The notes: generated by a model from the sequence alone, not told the origin. Positions 1-7,620 are shown, counted from the first letter of the stretch. The stretch: DNA of 64,000 bases from Corynebacterium aurimucosum ATCC 700975 (GCF_007672725.1 NZ_VDTC01000001.1:62001-126000), one strand, 5' to 3'. Translations and numbers: made by a program.

Positions 1-628
1 CGGTAATGGTGGTATGGCACGAGGTTTCTGATTCCAACTGCGCGCCGCACAACTTCGCCGTAGTCCCCAGCGAGGTGAGGCGGATGTGCGTATCGGGATT
101 GTCATCAGCCTTGACGTGGATGAACTCAAAGTCGCCGTTGGCGGTCCACCCGCGGGGATCGGCCAGGGTGGCGTCGACCAGCGCTACGACGGCCCTATCG
201 CCGCCATAGGCGGAGGTGTCCACACCATTTTCGATTTCGACTGAGAACCGGATGGTCTGTTTTCCGCCCTTGCCCGCGTGCATAGTAGAAGGGCCGGCAT
301 CGCGGTAGGTTTCATCACCTTGCTCCGTGAAGTCACCGCCGGCGGGCAAGCCATCCTTGGCCGCGGCAACTGCACTGGCATTGGCGGGATCAGGCCCCTT
401 GGGGGAGGGTGCGTCAGCAGCCGCAGTGCTTGCCGACGTCTCCCCTGCCGCCGACACCTCCGCATCCTGGGCTGGGGAACGAAAAACATCAACCAGCACC
501 CACACCGTGATGACGACCATGACGGGGATCGCCACCACTCGCCACCAGCCGTACTCGCGAGCGAAACGCTCCACCGCCGAGACGAACTGTGGGCGCTGCT
601 TAAGTTCCGCGGGATTATCCATGGCCAT
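1..628 (-). CDS. DUF3152 domain protein, membrane-anchored (partial, runs off left edge)
   Basis: Reading the minus strand from 628 gives an open frame to the window edge (209 residues visible, C-terminus missing). An in-frame TAA lies directly before the first ATG at 628, so the start is 628 or the second ATG at 622. A short cytoplasmic head is followed by one membrane segment (about residues 31-48), an Ala/Ser/Pro-rich spacer, and then a folded region with VDATLADPRGW and FEFIHV, which matches my recollection of the actinobacterial DUF3152 family. Family function is unknown to me; a zincin-like fold has been proposed for relatives. It follows the DUF3107 gene by 32 nt on the same strand, probably one operon. 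Confidence 0.75.
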   Translation of the reverse strand, partial: MAMDNPAELKQRPQFVSAVERFAREYGWWRVVAIPVMVVITVWVLVDVFRSPAQDAEVSAAGETSASTAAADAPSPKGPDPANASAVAAAKDGLPAGGDFTEQGDETYRDAGPSTMHAGKGGKQTIRFSVEIENGVDTSAYGGDRAVVALVDATLADPRGWTANGDFEFIHVKADDNPDTHIRLTSLGTTAKLCGAQLESETSCHTTIT

Positions 629-660
629 TTAGGCTACCCGCTGAGGCAGCGAGCGCGTAC

Positions 661-882
661 TTAGCCTGCGAATCCAACGGTGTGGGCGCGCACGGTGCCG
701 ATTTCCACGTAGACCACACGCTCGGTCCGCACGATATAGGTGCGGCCCTTGGTGTCCTTCAATTCGAGAGTGGAGTTCTCCCCCAAGGCGTTGTTGATGG
801 TCTGGGTCAGCTCTTCTCGCTCACCATCCGCGTGAATGACCAGTTCGCGGGCGGTATCGGCGAAGCCAAATTTGATGTCCAT
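661..882 (-). CDS. DUF3107 family small protein
   Basis: A 73-residue acidic protein beginning MDIKFGFADTARELVIH and containing GRTYIVRTERVVYVEIG, the typical pattern of the actinobacterial DUF3107 family (TB9.4-like, Rv3208A). Full length for the family. GGGAG lies 10 nt before the ATG. Function is unknown; the family is a small, cytosolic, conserved protein. It is transcribed divergently from the helicase gene and lies just upstream of the DUF3152 gene, as in mycobacteria. Confidence 0.85.
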   Translation of the reverse strand: MDIKFGFADTARELVIHADGEREELTQTINNALGENSTLELKDTKGRTYIVRTERVVYVEIGTVRAHTVGFAG

Positions 883-974
883 GTGGTGTCTACTCCCTTA
901 AATCGTGTTCTTTAGTCCGTGCCATGAGGCCTGCGCCCCCGGCGCTCTAATGGCCCCACTATAGCCACGTCCTC

Positions 975-980
975 TACTAT
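975..980 (+). promoter_or_regulatory. -10 box of a leaderless transcript (helicase gene)
   Basis: TACTAT ends 6 nt before the GTG start at 987 and no Shine-Dalgarno sequence is present. This is the TANNNT-N6-8-start layout of leaderless actinobacterial genes. Inference from position and motif only. Confidence 0.5.
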
Positions 981-986
981 CAAGGT

Positions 987-2375
987 GTGCTTGCCCCGAA
1001 ATCATCCCGCGATTCCCGCGAATCCCCTACCTTTGCCGAGCTCGGCGTCGCCGTAGAGATCTGTGATGCCCTCGCTGAGAACGGGATTACGCACACCTTC
1101 GCCATCCAAGAGCTCACCCTGCCCATCGCCCTGAATGGCCACGACCTCATTGGCCAAGCGCGCACCGGCATGGGAAAAACCTATGGTTTCGGTGTGCCGT
1201 TGCTGGATCGCGTTTTCGATGACGCCGACATCCCGGAGCTCGACGGCACTCCCCGCGCGCTGGTCATCGCGCCGACCCGTGAGCTGGCCATCCAGGTCAG
1301 CGGGGACCTCAAGGTTGCTGCCGCCAATCTTCCGCTCAGCATCGTCACCCTGTGCGGCGGGCGCCCCTATGAAGAGCAGATCACACACATCAAGAGGGGC
1401 GCGGACGTCGTCGTGGGCACTCCGGGCCGCCTGCTCGATCTCTGCCAGAAGAAGCACCTGTCCTTCGACCAGGTCAGCGTTCTGGTTCTGGATGAGGCCG
1501 ATGAGATGCTGGACTTGGGCTTCCTGCCGGATATTGAGAAGATTCTCTCCCTCCTGCACGGCAACCCGCACCAGACCATGCTCTTTTCCGCCACCATGCC
1601 CGGGCCCATCGTGACGCTGGCCCGCACCTTCCTCAACAAGCCGGTCCACATCCGCGCCGAGTCCGGCGACGCCCAACAAACCCACTCCTCCACGCGCAAG
1701 GTCACCTTCCAGGCACACCGCATGGACAAAATCGCGGTCTTGGGAAAGATCCTGCAGGCAGAAGGCCGCGGGCGCACCATCATTTTCACGCGCACCAAGC
1801 GCTCGGCAGCCGCCGTCGCAGACGAGCTGGCGCAGCGCGGCTTTAGCGTGGGCGCGGTCCACGGCGATTTGGATCAAAAGGCTCGCGAGCGCTCGCTCTC
1901 GGCTTTCCGCGAAGGCACCGTGGAAATACTCGTGGCCACGGATGTTGCTGCTCGCGGCATCGACGTCGATGATGTCACCCATGTCATCAACTATCAGGTG
2001 CCGGATGACCCCATGACCTTTGTCCACCGCATTGGCCGCACCGGCCGCGCTGGCCACACCGGCACGGCGGTAACGCTCGTTGGCTACGATGAGCTGAGCA
2101 AATGGCAGGTTATCAACGATGAGCTTTCTCTGGACCAGCCCGAGCCGCCACAGTGGTTCAGCACCTCTCCTGAGCTTGCGCAAGCGCTCGATATTCCCGA
2201 GGGTGTTTCTGACACCGTTGGTCCGCCCACCAAGGTGCTGGGCGCAGCGAAGCGTTCGGGCTCGCGCGGGGAATCGCCGCGTGGCGGCTCCTCGCGTTCC
2301 TCGGCGGCTTCCGCCCGCGCCTCTCGCCGCACCCGTTCCCGCAAACGCAATCCCCGTCAAGGAGGGCATCGATGA
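987..2375 (+). CDS. DEAD-box ATP-dependent RNA helicase (RhlE/CsdA-like)
   Basis: A 462-residue helicase. Motifs in order: Q-motif region (FAELG...FAIQ), Walker A as GQARTGMGKT (family norm AQTGTGKT), PTREL, TPGR, DEAD in VLDEADEML, SAT in LFSATMP, then the C-terminal RecA domain with VATDVAARGID and HRIGRTGRAG, and a basic Ser/Arg-rich tail of about 60 residues that probably binds RNA. It is expected to unwind RNA duplexes in the cytosol (ribosome assembly or mRNA turnover). The GTG at 987 has no SD but a -10 box 6 nt upstream. The stop overlaps the next gene by ATGA, so translation is probably coupled. Equivalent to Rv3211 by position. Confidence 0.93.
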   Translation: MLAPKSSRDSRESPTFAELGVAVEICDALAENGITHTFAIQELTLPIALNGHDLIGQARTGMGKTYGFGVPLLDRVFDDADIPELDGTPRALVIAPTRELAIQVSGDLKVAAANLPLSIVTLCGGRPYEEQITHIKRGADVVVGTPGRLLDLCQKKHLSFDQVSVLVLDEADEMLDLGFLPDIEKILSLLHGNPHQTMLFSATMPGPIVTLARTFLNKPVHIRAESGDAQQTHSSTRKVTFQAHRMDKIAVLGKILQAEGRGRTIIFTRTKRSAAAVADELAQRGFSVGAVHGDLDQKARERSLSAFREGTVEILVATDVAARGIDVDDVTHVINYQVPDDPMTFVHRIGRTGRAGHTGTAVTLVGYDELSKWQVINDELSLDQPEPPQWFSTSPELAQALDIPEGVSDTVGPPTKVLGAAKRSGSRGESPRGGSSRSSAASARASRRTRSRKRNPRQGGHR

Positions 2376-3673
2376 GCACCGAGCACACCCAGGAAGCCCA
2401 GCTGGATAAGGCCCGGGCAAAGGTCGACTCGTCGAAGAAGGCTCCCATTCTGCGCTCCACGAAGGCGGACTGGATTGCCGTGGGCGCCATCAGTGCGGTC
2501 TGCGCCATCGCCATCGGCGGCGCGGTCATCACCGCACCCATTCATAAGGCGGAGCTCACCCCGGCGGTGGACGCCGCGTCCGGCGATGAACCGGCGCTTC
2601 TCGATGCCATCCCGAGCTCCCTCACCGAAGCCTTCAGCCTTCCCAATACTCTCGTGCCGGGACAGGCTCGCGCGGTATCCTCCAACGGCCTGTTAATCAC
2701 CCATGACGGCGATATGCTCAGCGCCTCGAACGCCTCCGGCGACGAAGTGTGGACCTATCAACGCCGCGATGCCGACCTGTGTTCGCTCACCACAGCGTGG
2801 AACAAAATTGTGGCTTCCTATGACGCAGGCAATGGTTGCGGCGATGTAGTGGCGATCGATGCCGCCACCGGCCAATACTCCGATACCCGCAGCGCCCGCA
2901 ATTCCGAGGAGGTGGTCCCCATCATGTCGAATGACCGCGTGGGCACCGTTTCCGCAGAGCGCGTAGAGCTCTGGCGCTCGGATCTTGTGCGCTCGGTTGA
3001 GTACGGTGATGTCGACGCCAAACAGGAGCCAAACCTCCAGCCCCACGAGGACTGCGCCATCACCTCAGCGCTGACCCGCACCGAAACACTGGGTATCACC
3101 GAAACCTGCCCAGATTCCCCAGACTCCACGTGGCTGCGCATCCAAAATGCCACTCCTGAGGATTCCCGTTCTCCGGAAATTACAAAGGACATCGAAATTG
3201 AGGATCCTGGTGCGCGCCTCATCGCCTACGGCCAAGAGGCAGCCGCGGTCTTCCTCCCTGGCGATTCACCGCGCATCGTCTCTTATAGCTTTGAAGGTGA
3301 AACACTGTCGTCCACGGACGTTGAGCCTTCGAAGTCCATCACCAACGCCGCGTCCCCCTTTGCGCCCGCGATTGCGGATCTTCCGCACCACATGTCGTGG
3401 TTCGACGGCGAGCGTCTCTATCTCTTTACCCCTACCGAGCTCAATGTGGATCACATTCTCGAGCAAGCGGTGGGAACCGGGGTCGCAGTCGACGAACGCC
3501 TACTCGTCCCCACTGAGGAGGGGATCGACGTGGTGAACTGGTCTACCGGGAAAACCGAGAAGACCATCCCCGTTGACCGTGACGGCTATTCCGGCCCGAT
3601 TTCGCTAACGCTAGCGGGCACGGTCATCGTTGAGCAGCGCGGCGACACCACTGTGGCGCTCACCGCCGCTTAA
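2372..3673 (+). CDS. Membrane-anchored beta-propeller-like protein (Rv3212-like)
   Basis: 433 residues: a charged cytoplasmic N-terminus, one membrane segment at about residues 33-55, and a large extracytoplasmic domain with repeating units such as LLITHDGDMLSASNASGDEVW and VVAIDAATGQY that resemble PQQ/WD-type propeller blades. Several Cys occur in the outer domain. Its place directly behind the DEAD-box helicase matches the conserved Rv3211-Rv3212 neighbourhood. Its start overlaps the helicase stop by 4 nt. Role unknown; I infer an envelope-facing sensor or scaffold, with low certainty. Confidence 0.75.
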   Translation: MSTEHTQEAQLDKARAKVDSSKKAPILRSTKADWIAVGAISAVCAIAIGGAVITAPIHKAELTPAVDAASGDEPALLDAIPSSLTEAFSLPNTLVPGQARAVSSNGLLITHDGDMLSASNASGDEVWTYQRRDADLCSLTTAWNKIVASYDAGNGCGDVVAIDAATGQYSDTRSARNSEEVVPIMSNDRVGTVSAERVELWRSDLVRSVEYGDVDAKQEPNLQPHEDCAITSALTRTETLGITETCPDSPDSTWLRIQNATPEDSRSPEITKDIEIEDPGARLIAYGQEAAAVFLPGDSPRIVSYSFEGETLSSTDVEPSKSITNAASPFAPAIADLPHHMSWFDGERLYLFTPTELNVDHILEQAVGTGVAVDERLLVPTEEGIDVVNWSTGKTEKTIPVDRDGYSGPISLTLAGTVIVEQRGDTTVALTAA

Positions 3674-3685
3674 GAGCATGCCCTA

Positions 3686-4144
3686 CTAAAAGTGGCTTTC
3701 AGCCCACTGCGCCGTCTCGGGCCGCGCCATAAGCAGGTATAGGACGAGCCCGGCGCTTGCCAAGGTCACGATGCCTAGCAGCGCTGAGCCGCCGCTAAAC
3801 ATCTGAAAAGCCATGGCGCCCAGGATGAATTCCACAAGCACGATGGCTCCGCGGCCCCAGCGTTTGCCTTTGACGAAGGCCCACGAGCCGACGATGACAA
3901 AGCCGAACACGATGAAGATGAAGATGGCAGTGCCCAGGCCCACGAAGCTCGATGCGCCGGAATCGGACACCATGGATCCGTTCTCAGCGCCAGCAACCTC
4001 ACGGACGATGAGGAAGATGCCGAAAATGATAACCGCGATGGATTGGACCACGGCGATGCCGGCAGCCGCCATCACCGTACGCGGTGCACGGTTTCCGGCA
4101 GCTCGGTCAGGTGTCGTTGAGGGCTGGTTCTTCTTCTTATTCAC
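3686..4144 (-). CDS. Small integral membrane protein
   Basis: 152 residues with a Lys/Asn/Pro-rich cytoplasmic head followed by four predicted membrane helices (about 24-48, 66-90, 95-115 and 118-138). No motif identifies a function; similar small four-helix proteins are conserved in corynebacteria. The GTG at 4144 has no SD, but TAGACT (minus strand, 4153-4158) stands 8 nt upstream, so it is probably leaderless. The gene converges on the Rv3212-like gene with only 12 nt between the stops. Confidence 0.65.
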   Translation of the reverse strand: MNKKKNQPSTTPDRAAGNRAPRTVMAAAGIAVVQSIAVIIFGIFLIVREVAGAENGSMVSDSGASSFVGLGTAIFIFIVFGFVIVGSWAFVKGKRWGRGAIVLVEFILGAMAFQMFSGGSALLGIVTLASAGLVLYLLMARPETAQWAESHF

Positions 4145-4158
4145 GGGCGTTTAGTCTA

Positions 4159-4722
4159 CTTCCCTGCCCCATGGTTTAGGCAGTCTCCACGCCAAAGCTT
4201 CACCCTCTGCCAATTCAGCCGCCGCGGTACTCGCACGTCCTGTACTCAGCTTCGGCTTTCCTCCTGCTGTGTTTTCGGGGGCAGCGAGGAGGTTGATGGA
4301 TTTGACGCGATCCAGGTCACCACACTCACCCCAATCTCCCCGTCGCCGCAGGTAGGGGAACTACTGACAGGCTTCTTACAGCCGCCCACCCATTAGAAAA
4401 GTGCAAATTGGAAGAATTTATTTAGTGACGTTGGACACTTTTCGCCTTTTACCCCTAGCGGACTTTGAGTAAACGTGCCATTATTCTCAGGTAGCAAAAA
4501 CAACGAGCTGTTAAATCAGTTCTTAACCCGGAGAATCCTTCGAGTTAACAGAAAGTGAACCACGGCGGCGTCGACGCTGGCCCTAACTCGAGACAGGGCC
4601 CCACTGACCGCAGACCAGTCCACTTACACCCAGTAGCACTCAGTTCAGTTCACCACCGTGGACTGCCCTTGGTGCGCCTACTTCGCCCACTGCTGTCAAA
4701 AATTTGTTAGGAGATTTCAATC
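4159..4722. other. Non-coding stretch upstream of whcE
   Basis: No credible gene. The right half (about 4440-4722) looks like a regulatory and 5' leader region for whcE: it is AT-richer around 4390-4560, contains GTTAAC-like boxes (4545-4560) and an inverted pair CCACGG (about 4559) / CCGTGG (about 4655). A GGAA-N16-GTT pattern at 4410-4432 faintly resembles a SigH-type promoter, but the spacing is short. The left part (4159-4390) holds nothing I recognise. Confidence 0.4.
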
Positions 4723-4980
4723 ATGGATTGGCGCCACGAAGCCGTTTGCCGCGACGAGGACCCGGAGCTCTTCTTCCCTGTCGGTAACTCCGGCCCCGCA
4801 CTCACCCAGATCGCTAAGGCCAAGCTGGTCTGCAACCGCTGCCCAGTTGCCTCTTCCTGCCTCAAGTGGGCCCTCGAGTCCGGCCAGGATGCCGGCGTGT
4901 GGGGCGGCCTTTCTGAGGAGGAGCGCCGCGCTATCAAGCGCCGCAACCGCAGCCGCGGCCGTGCCCGCGTATCTGCCTAA
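4723..4980 (+). CDS. whcE: WhiB-family iron-sulfur transcription regulator (WhiB1/WhcE type)
   Basis: An 85-residue WhiB protein. The four [4Fe-4S] ligands are Cys9, Cys37, Cys40 and Cys46 (CxxC and CxxxxxC spacing), followed by the GVWGG turn at 58-62 and a basic tail rich in Arg/Lys (about 68-82) that contacts DNA. An AGGAG box precedes the ATG by about 9 nt. WhiB1-type proteins bind sigma-A region 4 and respond to NO/O2; the C. glutamicum WhcE works with SigH in the oxidative stress response, and the sigH-rshA pair is the next locus here. Followed by bL37. Confidence 0.92.
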   Translation: MDWRHEAVCRDEDPELFFPVGNSGPALTQIAKAKLVCNRCPVASSCLKWALESGQDAGVWGGLSEEERRAIKRRNRSRGRARVSA

Positions 4981-5065
4981 ACAGACACACCCCCGATTAA
5001 CACCCAGGCATACCCTGCCGCTACAGTTGAATAAGTTCATTTACCCTTAACAGAAGGAGTACGCG

Positions 5066-5140
5066 ATGAGCAAGCGTGGCCGTAAGCGCAAGGATCGCCG
5101 CAAGAAGTCCGCTAACCGCGGCAAGCGTCCTAACGCATAA
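5066..5140 (+). CDS. 50S ribosomal protein bL37 (24 residues)
   Basis: A 24-residue, extremely basic peptide, MSKRGRKRKDRR followed by KKSANRGKRPNA, which matches the actinobacterial bL37 described from mycobacterial ribosome structures (MAKRGRKKRDRK type start, GKRPNA end). AGAAGGAG lies 7 nt before the ATG at 5066. It follows whcE by 85 nt on the same strand and is closed by a hairpin terminator at 5153-5194. It is too short for most gene finders. It is expected to bind 23S rRNA near the peptidyl transferase centre. Confidence 0.88.
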   Translation: MSKRGRKRKDRRKKSANRGKRPNA

Positions 5141-5152
5141 CGTCAGCATTCA

Positions 5153-5200
5153 GGGCTCGTTCCTCACCCCACCACCGTGGGCGGGAACGAGTCCTTTGCT
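5153..5200. terminator. Hairpin terminator between bL37 and rshA
   Basis: Arms 5153-5163 (GGGCTCGTTCC) and 5184-5194 (GGAACGAGTCC) enclose an inner CCCAC/GTGGG stem. A short T-rich tract (TTTGCTT) follows on the plus strand. It sits between convergent genes and probably serves both. Confidence 0.7.
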
Positions 5201-5472
5201 TATCCCCAGGTAATTTCAGTCCTCGTAATCTGCACGCTAATGCGCTGGCGCAGCGACTGCGGCGCGGCCTGTCCCCCACAGCACTTGCGTACGAGTGCCC
5301 GAACTACTTCCTCGCTCTCAAGGCGTTGCTGGCAGGCATCGCACTGCGCAAGATGCTCGCGGATTGCCATAGCTCGCGCGTAGCTCGTCGATTCATCGAA
5401 CAGCTCCCTAAAGAGCGCTTCAACCTCCGGAGAGTTACACGCACCGCAATTGCGTCCTGTTGCGCGTTCCAT
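5200..5472 (-). CDS. rshA: Anti-sigma factor RshA (ZAS family, SigH antagonist)
   Basis: 90 residues with the zinc-associated anti-sigma motif H40-x3-C44-x2-C47 (HLAQCDAC), an additional C9-x2-C12 pair and a C-terminal CC. Such proteins hold SigH inactive under reducing conditions and release it when the cysteines are oxidised. The start ATG overlaps the sigH stop by one base (TAATG), so the two are translationally coupled, as in other actinobacteria. Confidence 0.92.
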   Translation of the reverse strand: MERATGRNCGACNSPEVEALFRELFDESTSYARAMAIREHLAQCDACQQRLESEEVVRALVRKCCGGQAAPQSLRQRISVQITRTEITWG

Positions 5473-6077
5473 TACTTCTCCTCCATCTCTGGGTGGTTGC
5501 GACCAATGCCTTTTTCTCGTGCTACGTCCTTCAACGCCGCGCGAAGCAGTTTTCTTCCGCGGTGGAGGCGGCTCATCACCGTTCCCAACGGTGTACCCAT
5601 CACATCCGCGATTTCCTTATAGGCCAGGCCCACTACATCCGCGTAGTACACCACCATGCGGTAGTCCTCCGGTAGGTCATTCATGGCCTCGGAAATCTCC
5701 GAATCCGGCATCTGCTTGAGGGCCTCGACCTCCGCCGATTCCAAGCCCGTGGAGTCATGCCCGGCCGTGGTATACAGCTGAAAGTCGCTCAGCTCATCCG
5801 CTGAGGATTCCAGCGGACGGCGCTTGGCCTTCCGATAGGAGTTGATGTAGGTATTCGTCATGATGCGATACAGCCAGGCCTTGAGATTCGTCCCCTGTTT
5901 GAAGGAATCAAAATTGCTATAGGCCTTGAGGTAGGTCTCCTGGATGAGATCCTCTGCATCCTGGGGGTTGCGCGTTAGGCGCATCGCTCCGCCATACAGT
6001 TGATCCAGCAAGGGCAAGGCTTGCTCCTCAAACAATCGCTGTTTCTGAAGCGTCTCGCTCGTCGTTTCGGTGGCCAT
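5472..6077 (-). CDS. sigH: ECF RNA polymerase sigma factor SigH
   Basis: 201 residues with sigma region 2 ([20 protein letters not shown], then [12 protein letters not shown]) and region 4 ([20 protein letters not shown], then [12 protein letters not shown]). The length suits SigH (206 in C. glutamicum, from memory). The frame is open further upstream, but homology begins at [11 protein letters not shown] chose the ATG at 6077, which has TAGGAT (minus strand, 6085-6090) 7 nt upstream and may be leaderless. It directs the thiol-oxidative and heat stress regulon and is held by RshA encoded next to it. It is divergent from ybaK with only 37 nt between the starts. Confidence 0.93.
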   Translation of the reverse strand: MATETTSETLQKQRLFEEQALPLLDQLYGGAMRLTRNPQDAEDLIQETYLKAYSNFDSFKQGTNLKAWLYRIMTNTYINSYRKAKRRPLESSADELSDFQLYTTAGHDSTGLESAEVEALKQMPDSEISEAMNDLPEDYRMVVYYADVVGLAYKEIADVMGTPLGTVMSRLHRGRKLLRAALKDVAREKGIGRNHPEMEEK

Positions 6078-6114
6078 GCTCACCATCCTAGCGCTCCGGA
6101 CTAGGGTGGATTCT

Positions 6115-6618
6115 ATGGCCAAGAAGACCCCGTACGCCGCTACCCCCGCTCTCAAAATCCTCGAAGAGGCAGGAATCGACCACAGTGTCTCCACCTTCGA
6201 CGGTGGCCGCGAGCACTTCGGCGACGCAGCCGCGGCGGCGCTCGACGTCGAGCCTGAGCGCATCTTCAAAACCCTCGTCATCGATCTGAGCGCCGGCAAA
6301 GGCCCCAAGCGCCAGCTCGCCGTGTGCGTCCTTCCGGTTACCTACCAGCTCAGCCTCAAGAAGGCCGCCGCTGCTTTCGGCGCTTCTAAGGCCACGATGG
6401 CCGCGCCTGCCGACGCCTCCAAATCCTCCGGCTACATCCCCGGCGGCATCTCCCCGCTGGGACACAAGCACATCCTCCCGACAGTGGTTGATGAAACGGC
6501 GCTGCTTTTCGACACCATCTTTTTCTCCGGTGGCAAGCGGGGACTCGACATCGAGATGAACCCGGAGGATCTCCCCCGTGTGCTCGACCTTTCCTTCGCT
6601 GACGTGCTCGCCGCCTAA
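6115..6618 (+). CDS. ybaK: Cys-tRNA(Pro)/Cys-tRNA(Cys) deacylase YbaK
   Basis: 167 residues of the YbaK/EbsC trans-editing family: the [12 protein letters not shown] opening, the KTLV segment holding the catalytic Lys region, [15 protein letters not shown], and the C-terminal [15 protein letters not shown]. It hydrolyses mischarged Cys-tRNA(Pro) in the cytosol. The start at 6115 is set by homology; TAGGGT (6102-6107) stands 7 nt upstream. The first codons lie back-to-back with sigH, so the two promoters interlock. The gene ends at the left border of the Abi insertion. Confidence 0.9.
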   Translation: MAKKTPYAATPALKILEEAGIDHSVSTFDGGREHFGDAAAAALDVEPERIFKTLVIDLSAGKGPKRQLAVCVLPVTYQLSLKKAAAAFGASKATMAAPADASKSSGYIPGGISPLGHKHILPTVVDETALLFDTIFFSGGKRGLDIEMNPEDLPRVLDLSFADVLAA

Positions 6619-6620
6619 AC

Positions 6621-6639
6621 CTCACGCGCTAGAACTGTG
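6621..6639 (+). repeat. Imperfect direct repeat, left border of the Abi insertion
   Basis: A 19-nt stretch beginning CTCACGCGCTAGAAC matches 7598-7616 (CTCACACGCTAAAAC) at 15 of 19 positions. The two copies bracket the AT-richer Abi gene and the small RNA. They may be the target duplication or recombination scar of the insertion. Confidence 0.4.
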
Positions 6640-6706
6640 ATGTCTAGTGGCTTTTTGGACGTTTACGGCAGTGAAATAGCCGTACTAGTCAAAAATCTTG
6701 ACATCA
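6638..6706. repeat. 69-nt imperfect palindrome
   Basis: Outer arms TGATGTC (6638-6644) and GACATCA (6700-6706), inner arms ACGGC (6665-6669) and GCCGT (6679-6683), with partly matching T-rich/A-rich sections between. The right end contains the -35 box of the following promoter. It may be an operator, a terminator of ybaK, or a small mobile-like palindrome. No T-tract follows. Confidence 0.5.
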
Positions 6707-6727
6707 CGGGGACGTGCCACCTATAGT
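6698..6727 (+). promoter_or_regulatory. Strong sigma-A type promoter with no protein gene behind it
   Basis: TTGACA (6698-6703), an 18-nt spacer and TATAGT (6722-6727): the best match to a housekeeping promoter that I noticed in the window. The transcript would start near 6734 and meet a hairpin terminator after about 75 nt. Confidence 0.65.
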
Positions 6728-6733
6728 CAGAGT

Positions 6734-6808
6734 CAGAAAGTAAGGACATGGTCCCTTGCTATGACTAAAAAGGGTCTTCTGGACGTATGCGCCAGATGGC
6801 TCTTTTTT
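6734..6808 (+). ncRNA. Candidate small RNA, possible RNA partner of the Abi/HEPN protein
   Basis: Bounded by the TTGACA/TATAGT promoter and by a hairpin with a U-tract at 6767-6808. The only open frame inside is six codons from ATG 6748, with badly spaced SD-like bases, so a regulatory RNA is more likely than a peptide gene. It runs toward the Abi gene and its terminator overlaps that gene's stop codon. AbiF-type HEPN proteins have been reported to work with adjacent non-coding antitoxin RNAs; the pairing here is inference. Confidence 0.45.
6767..6808. terminator. Bidirectional hairpin terminator
   Basis: The core stem TCTGG (6778-6782)/CCAGA (6792-6796) is extended by weaker pairs to AAAAA (6767-6771)/TTTTTT (6803-6808). 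The T-run serves the plus-strand small RNA; the A-run gives a U-tract on the minus strand for the Abi gene. The Abi stop codon (6807-6809) lies inside it. Confidence 0.65.
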
Positions 6809-7541
6809 ATTGACCAGGACGCTTATTAAATACCTTTGATACCTGGCTTCGGGACGACACCCACGTTGCAATTTGGTGATCCATCGAATCAATCAATTCA
6901 AACGCTCTCCGCGATTCGACAATCACGTTCACATTCAGAAGACTGTCCATGTGAGCGACTTTATTACGCAAATCGTTACAGTGCGATACGTTCCAATACG
7001 TAATCGATCCGTCGGGGTCGGTCACATTAGGGAACGCAGACTTAATAGCCTGATTCCATAAAACTTGTCGTCCTACATTCTCGGGTGCAGCGTGATTAGC
7101 GTTAGGGTGATGATTCGGTAGTAGCGTACGCCAAAGACCGAAAGTCGTATGGGAAAGCACATCATCATGAGTGATAGCACAACCGTGACGAGGATGAGAT
7201 GAAGGACGGCAATCTACCGCTGCTTGTGCACGCCTAATCGCCTTTTCCCTCTGGGAGCCGACAATCGAACGCAAGGGGCGAGGAGGCGGATCAAGTAGCC
7301 AGCTTTGAGGACCATTATTACGGGCATTCCAAGCAAGCAATTCCTTGTCAATTGCGTTTCTCAGAAAGATTTCTGTTAACGCCAAAACATCTTTAACAGC
7401 AGACGATAACTCTGCATGCCATCCATATAACGCCAGCGCGCGCTTACAGTTCCCGCCACACTCATCCAAAAACGGTTGCATGCGAGCATCCGACAATCGG
7501 TCGACAATATGCCTTCTGTCCATACCAGTATCCAACCACAT
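6807..7541 (-). CDS. Abi-family (AbiD/AbiF-like) protein with HEPN RNase motif
   Basis: About 244 residues. The opening RLSDARMQPFL, then ALALYGWHAELSSAV and LTEIFLRNAIDKEL, follow the Abi_2/Abi-like pattern, and the C-terminal half contains LRNKVAHMDSLL, an R-x4-H HEPN signature (R192, H197). Proteins of this kind are abortive-infection RNases that cleave RNA on phage attack. I used the ATG at 7541; TTG 7550 or ATG 7523 are also possible and no SD decides. Base composition is clearly AT-richer than the neighbouring housekeeping genes, which suggests transfer. It converges with a strongly promoted small RNA. Confidence 0.75.
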   Translation of the reverse strand: MWLDTGMDRRHIVDRLSDARMQPFLDECGGNCKRALALYGWHAELSSAVKDVLALTEIFLRNAIDKELLAWNARNNGPQSWLLDPPPRPLRSIVGSQREKAIRRAQAAVDCRPSSHPRHGCAITHDDVLSHTTFGLWRTLLPNHHPNANHAAPENVGRQVLWNQAIKSAFPNVTDPDGSITYWNVSHCNDLRNKVAHMDSLLNVNVIVESRRAFELIDSMDHQIATWVSSRSQVSKVFNKRPGQ

Positions 7542-7597
7542 GTCTGGCAAATTCCACCGGCGTTAGCCGGTCGCCTTACGCCACTATGGACATAACA

Positions 7598-7616
7598 CTC
7601 ACACGCTAAAACAGGG
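7598..7616 (+). repeat. Imperfect direct repeat, right border of the Abi insertion
   Basis: Partner of 6621-6639 (15 of 19 identical). Directly next to it, ACAGGGTG of this copy is repeated again at the SRAP stop (7625 onward), so the junction shows a small tandem duplication of the SRAP 3' end. Confidence 0.4.
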
Positions 7617-7620
7617 TGAG

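Noticed and set aside
1002-2420. 472-codon minus-strand frame opposite the helicase
   Set aside because: The plus-strand protein has every DEAD-box motif; the minus frame has none of any family.
4410-4432. GGAA-N16-GTT as a SigH promoter for whcE
   Set aside because: SigH promoters usually have 18-20 nt between the elements and a better -35 context; too weak to list as a feature.
6748-6768. Six-codon leader peptide inside the candidate small RNA
   Set aside because: The SD-like bases are only 2 nt from the ATG and no regulated gene follows the hairpin, so attenuation makes no sense here.
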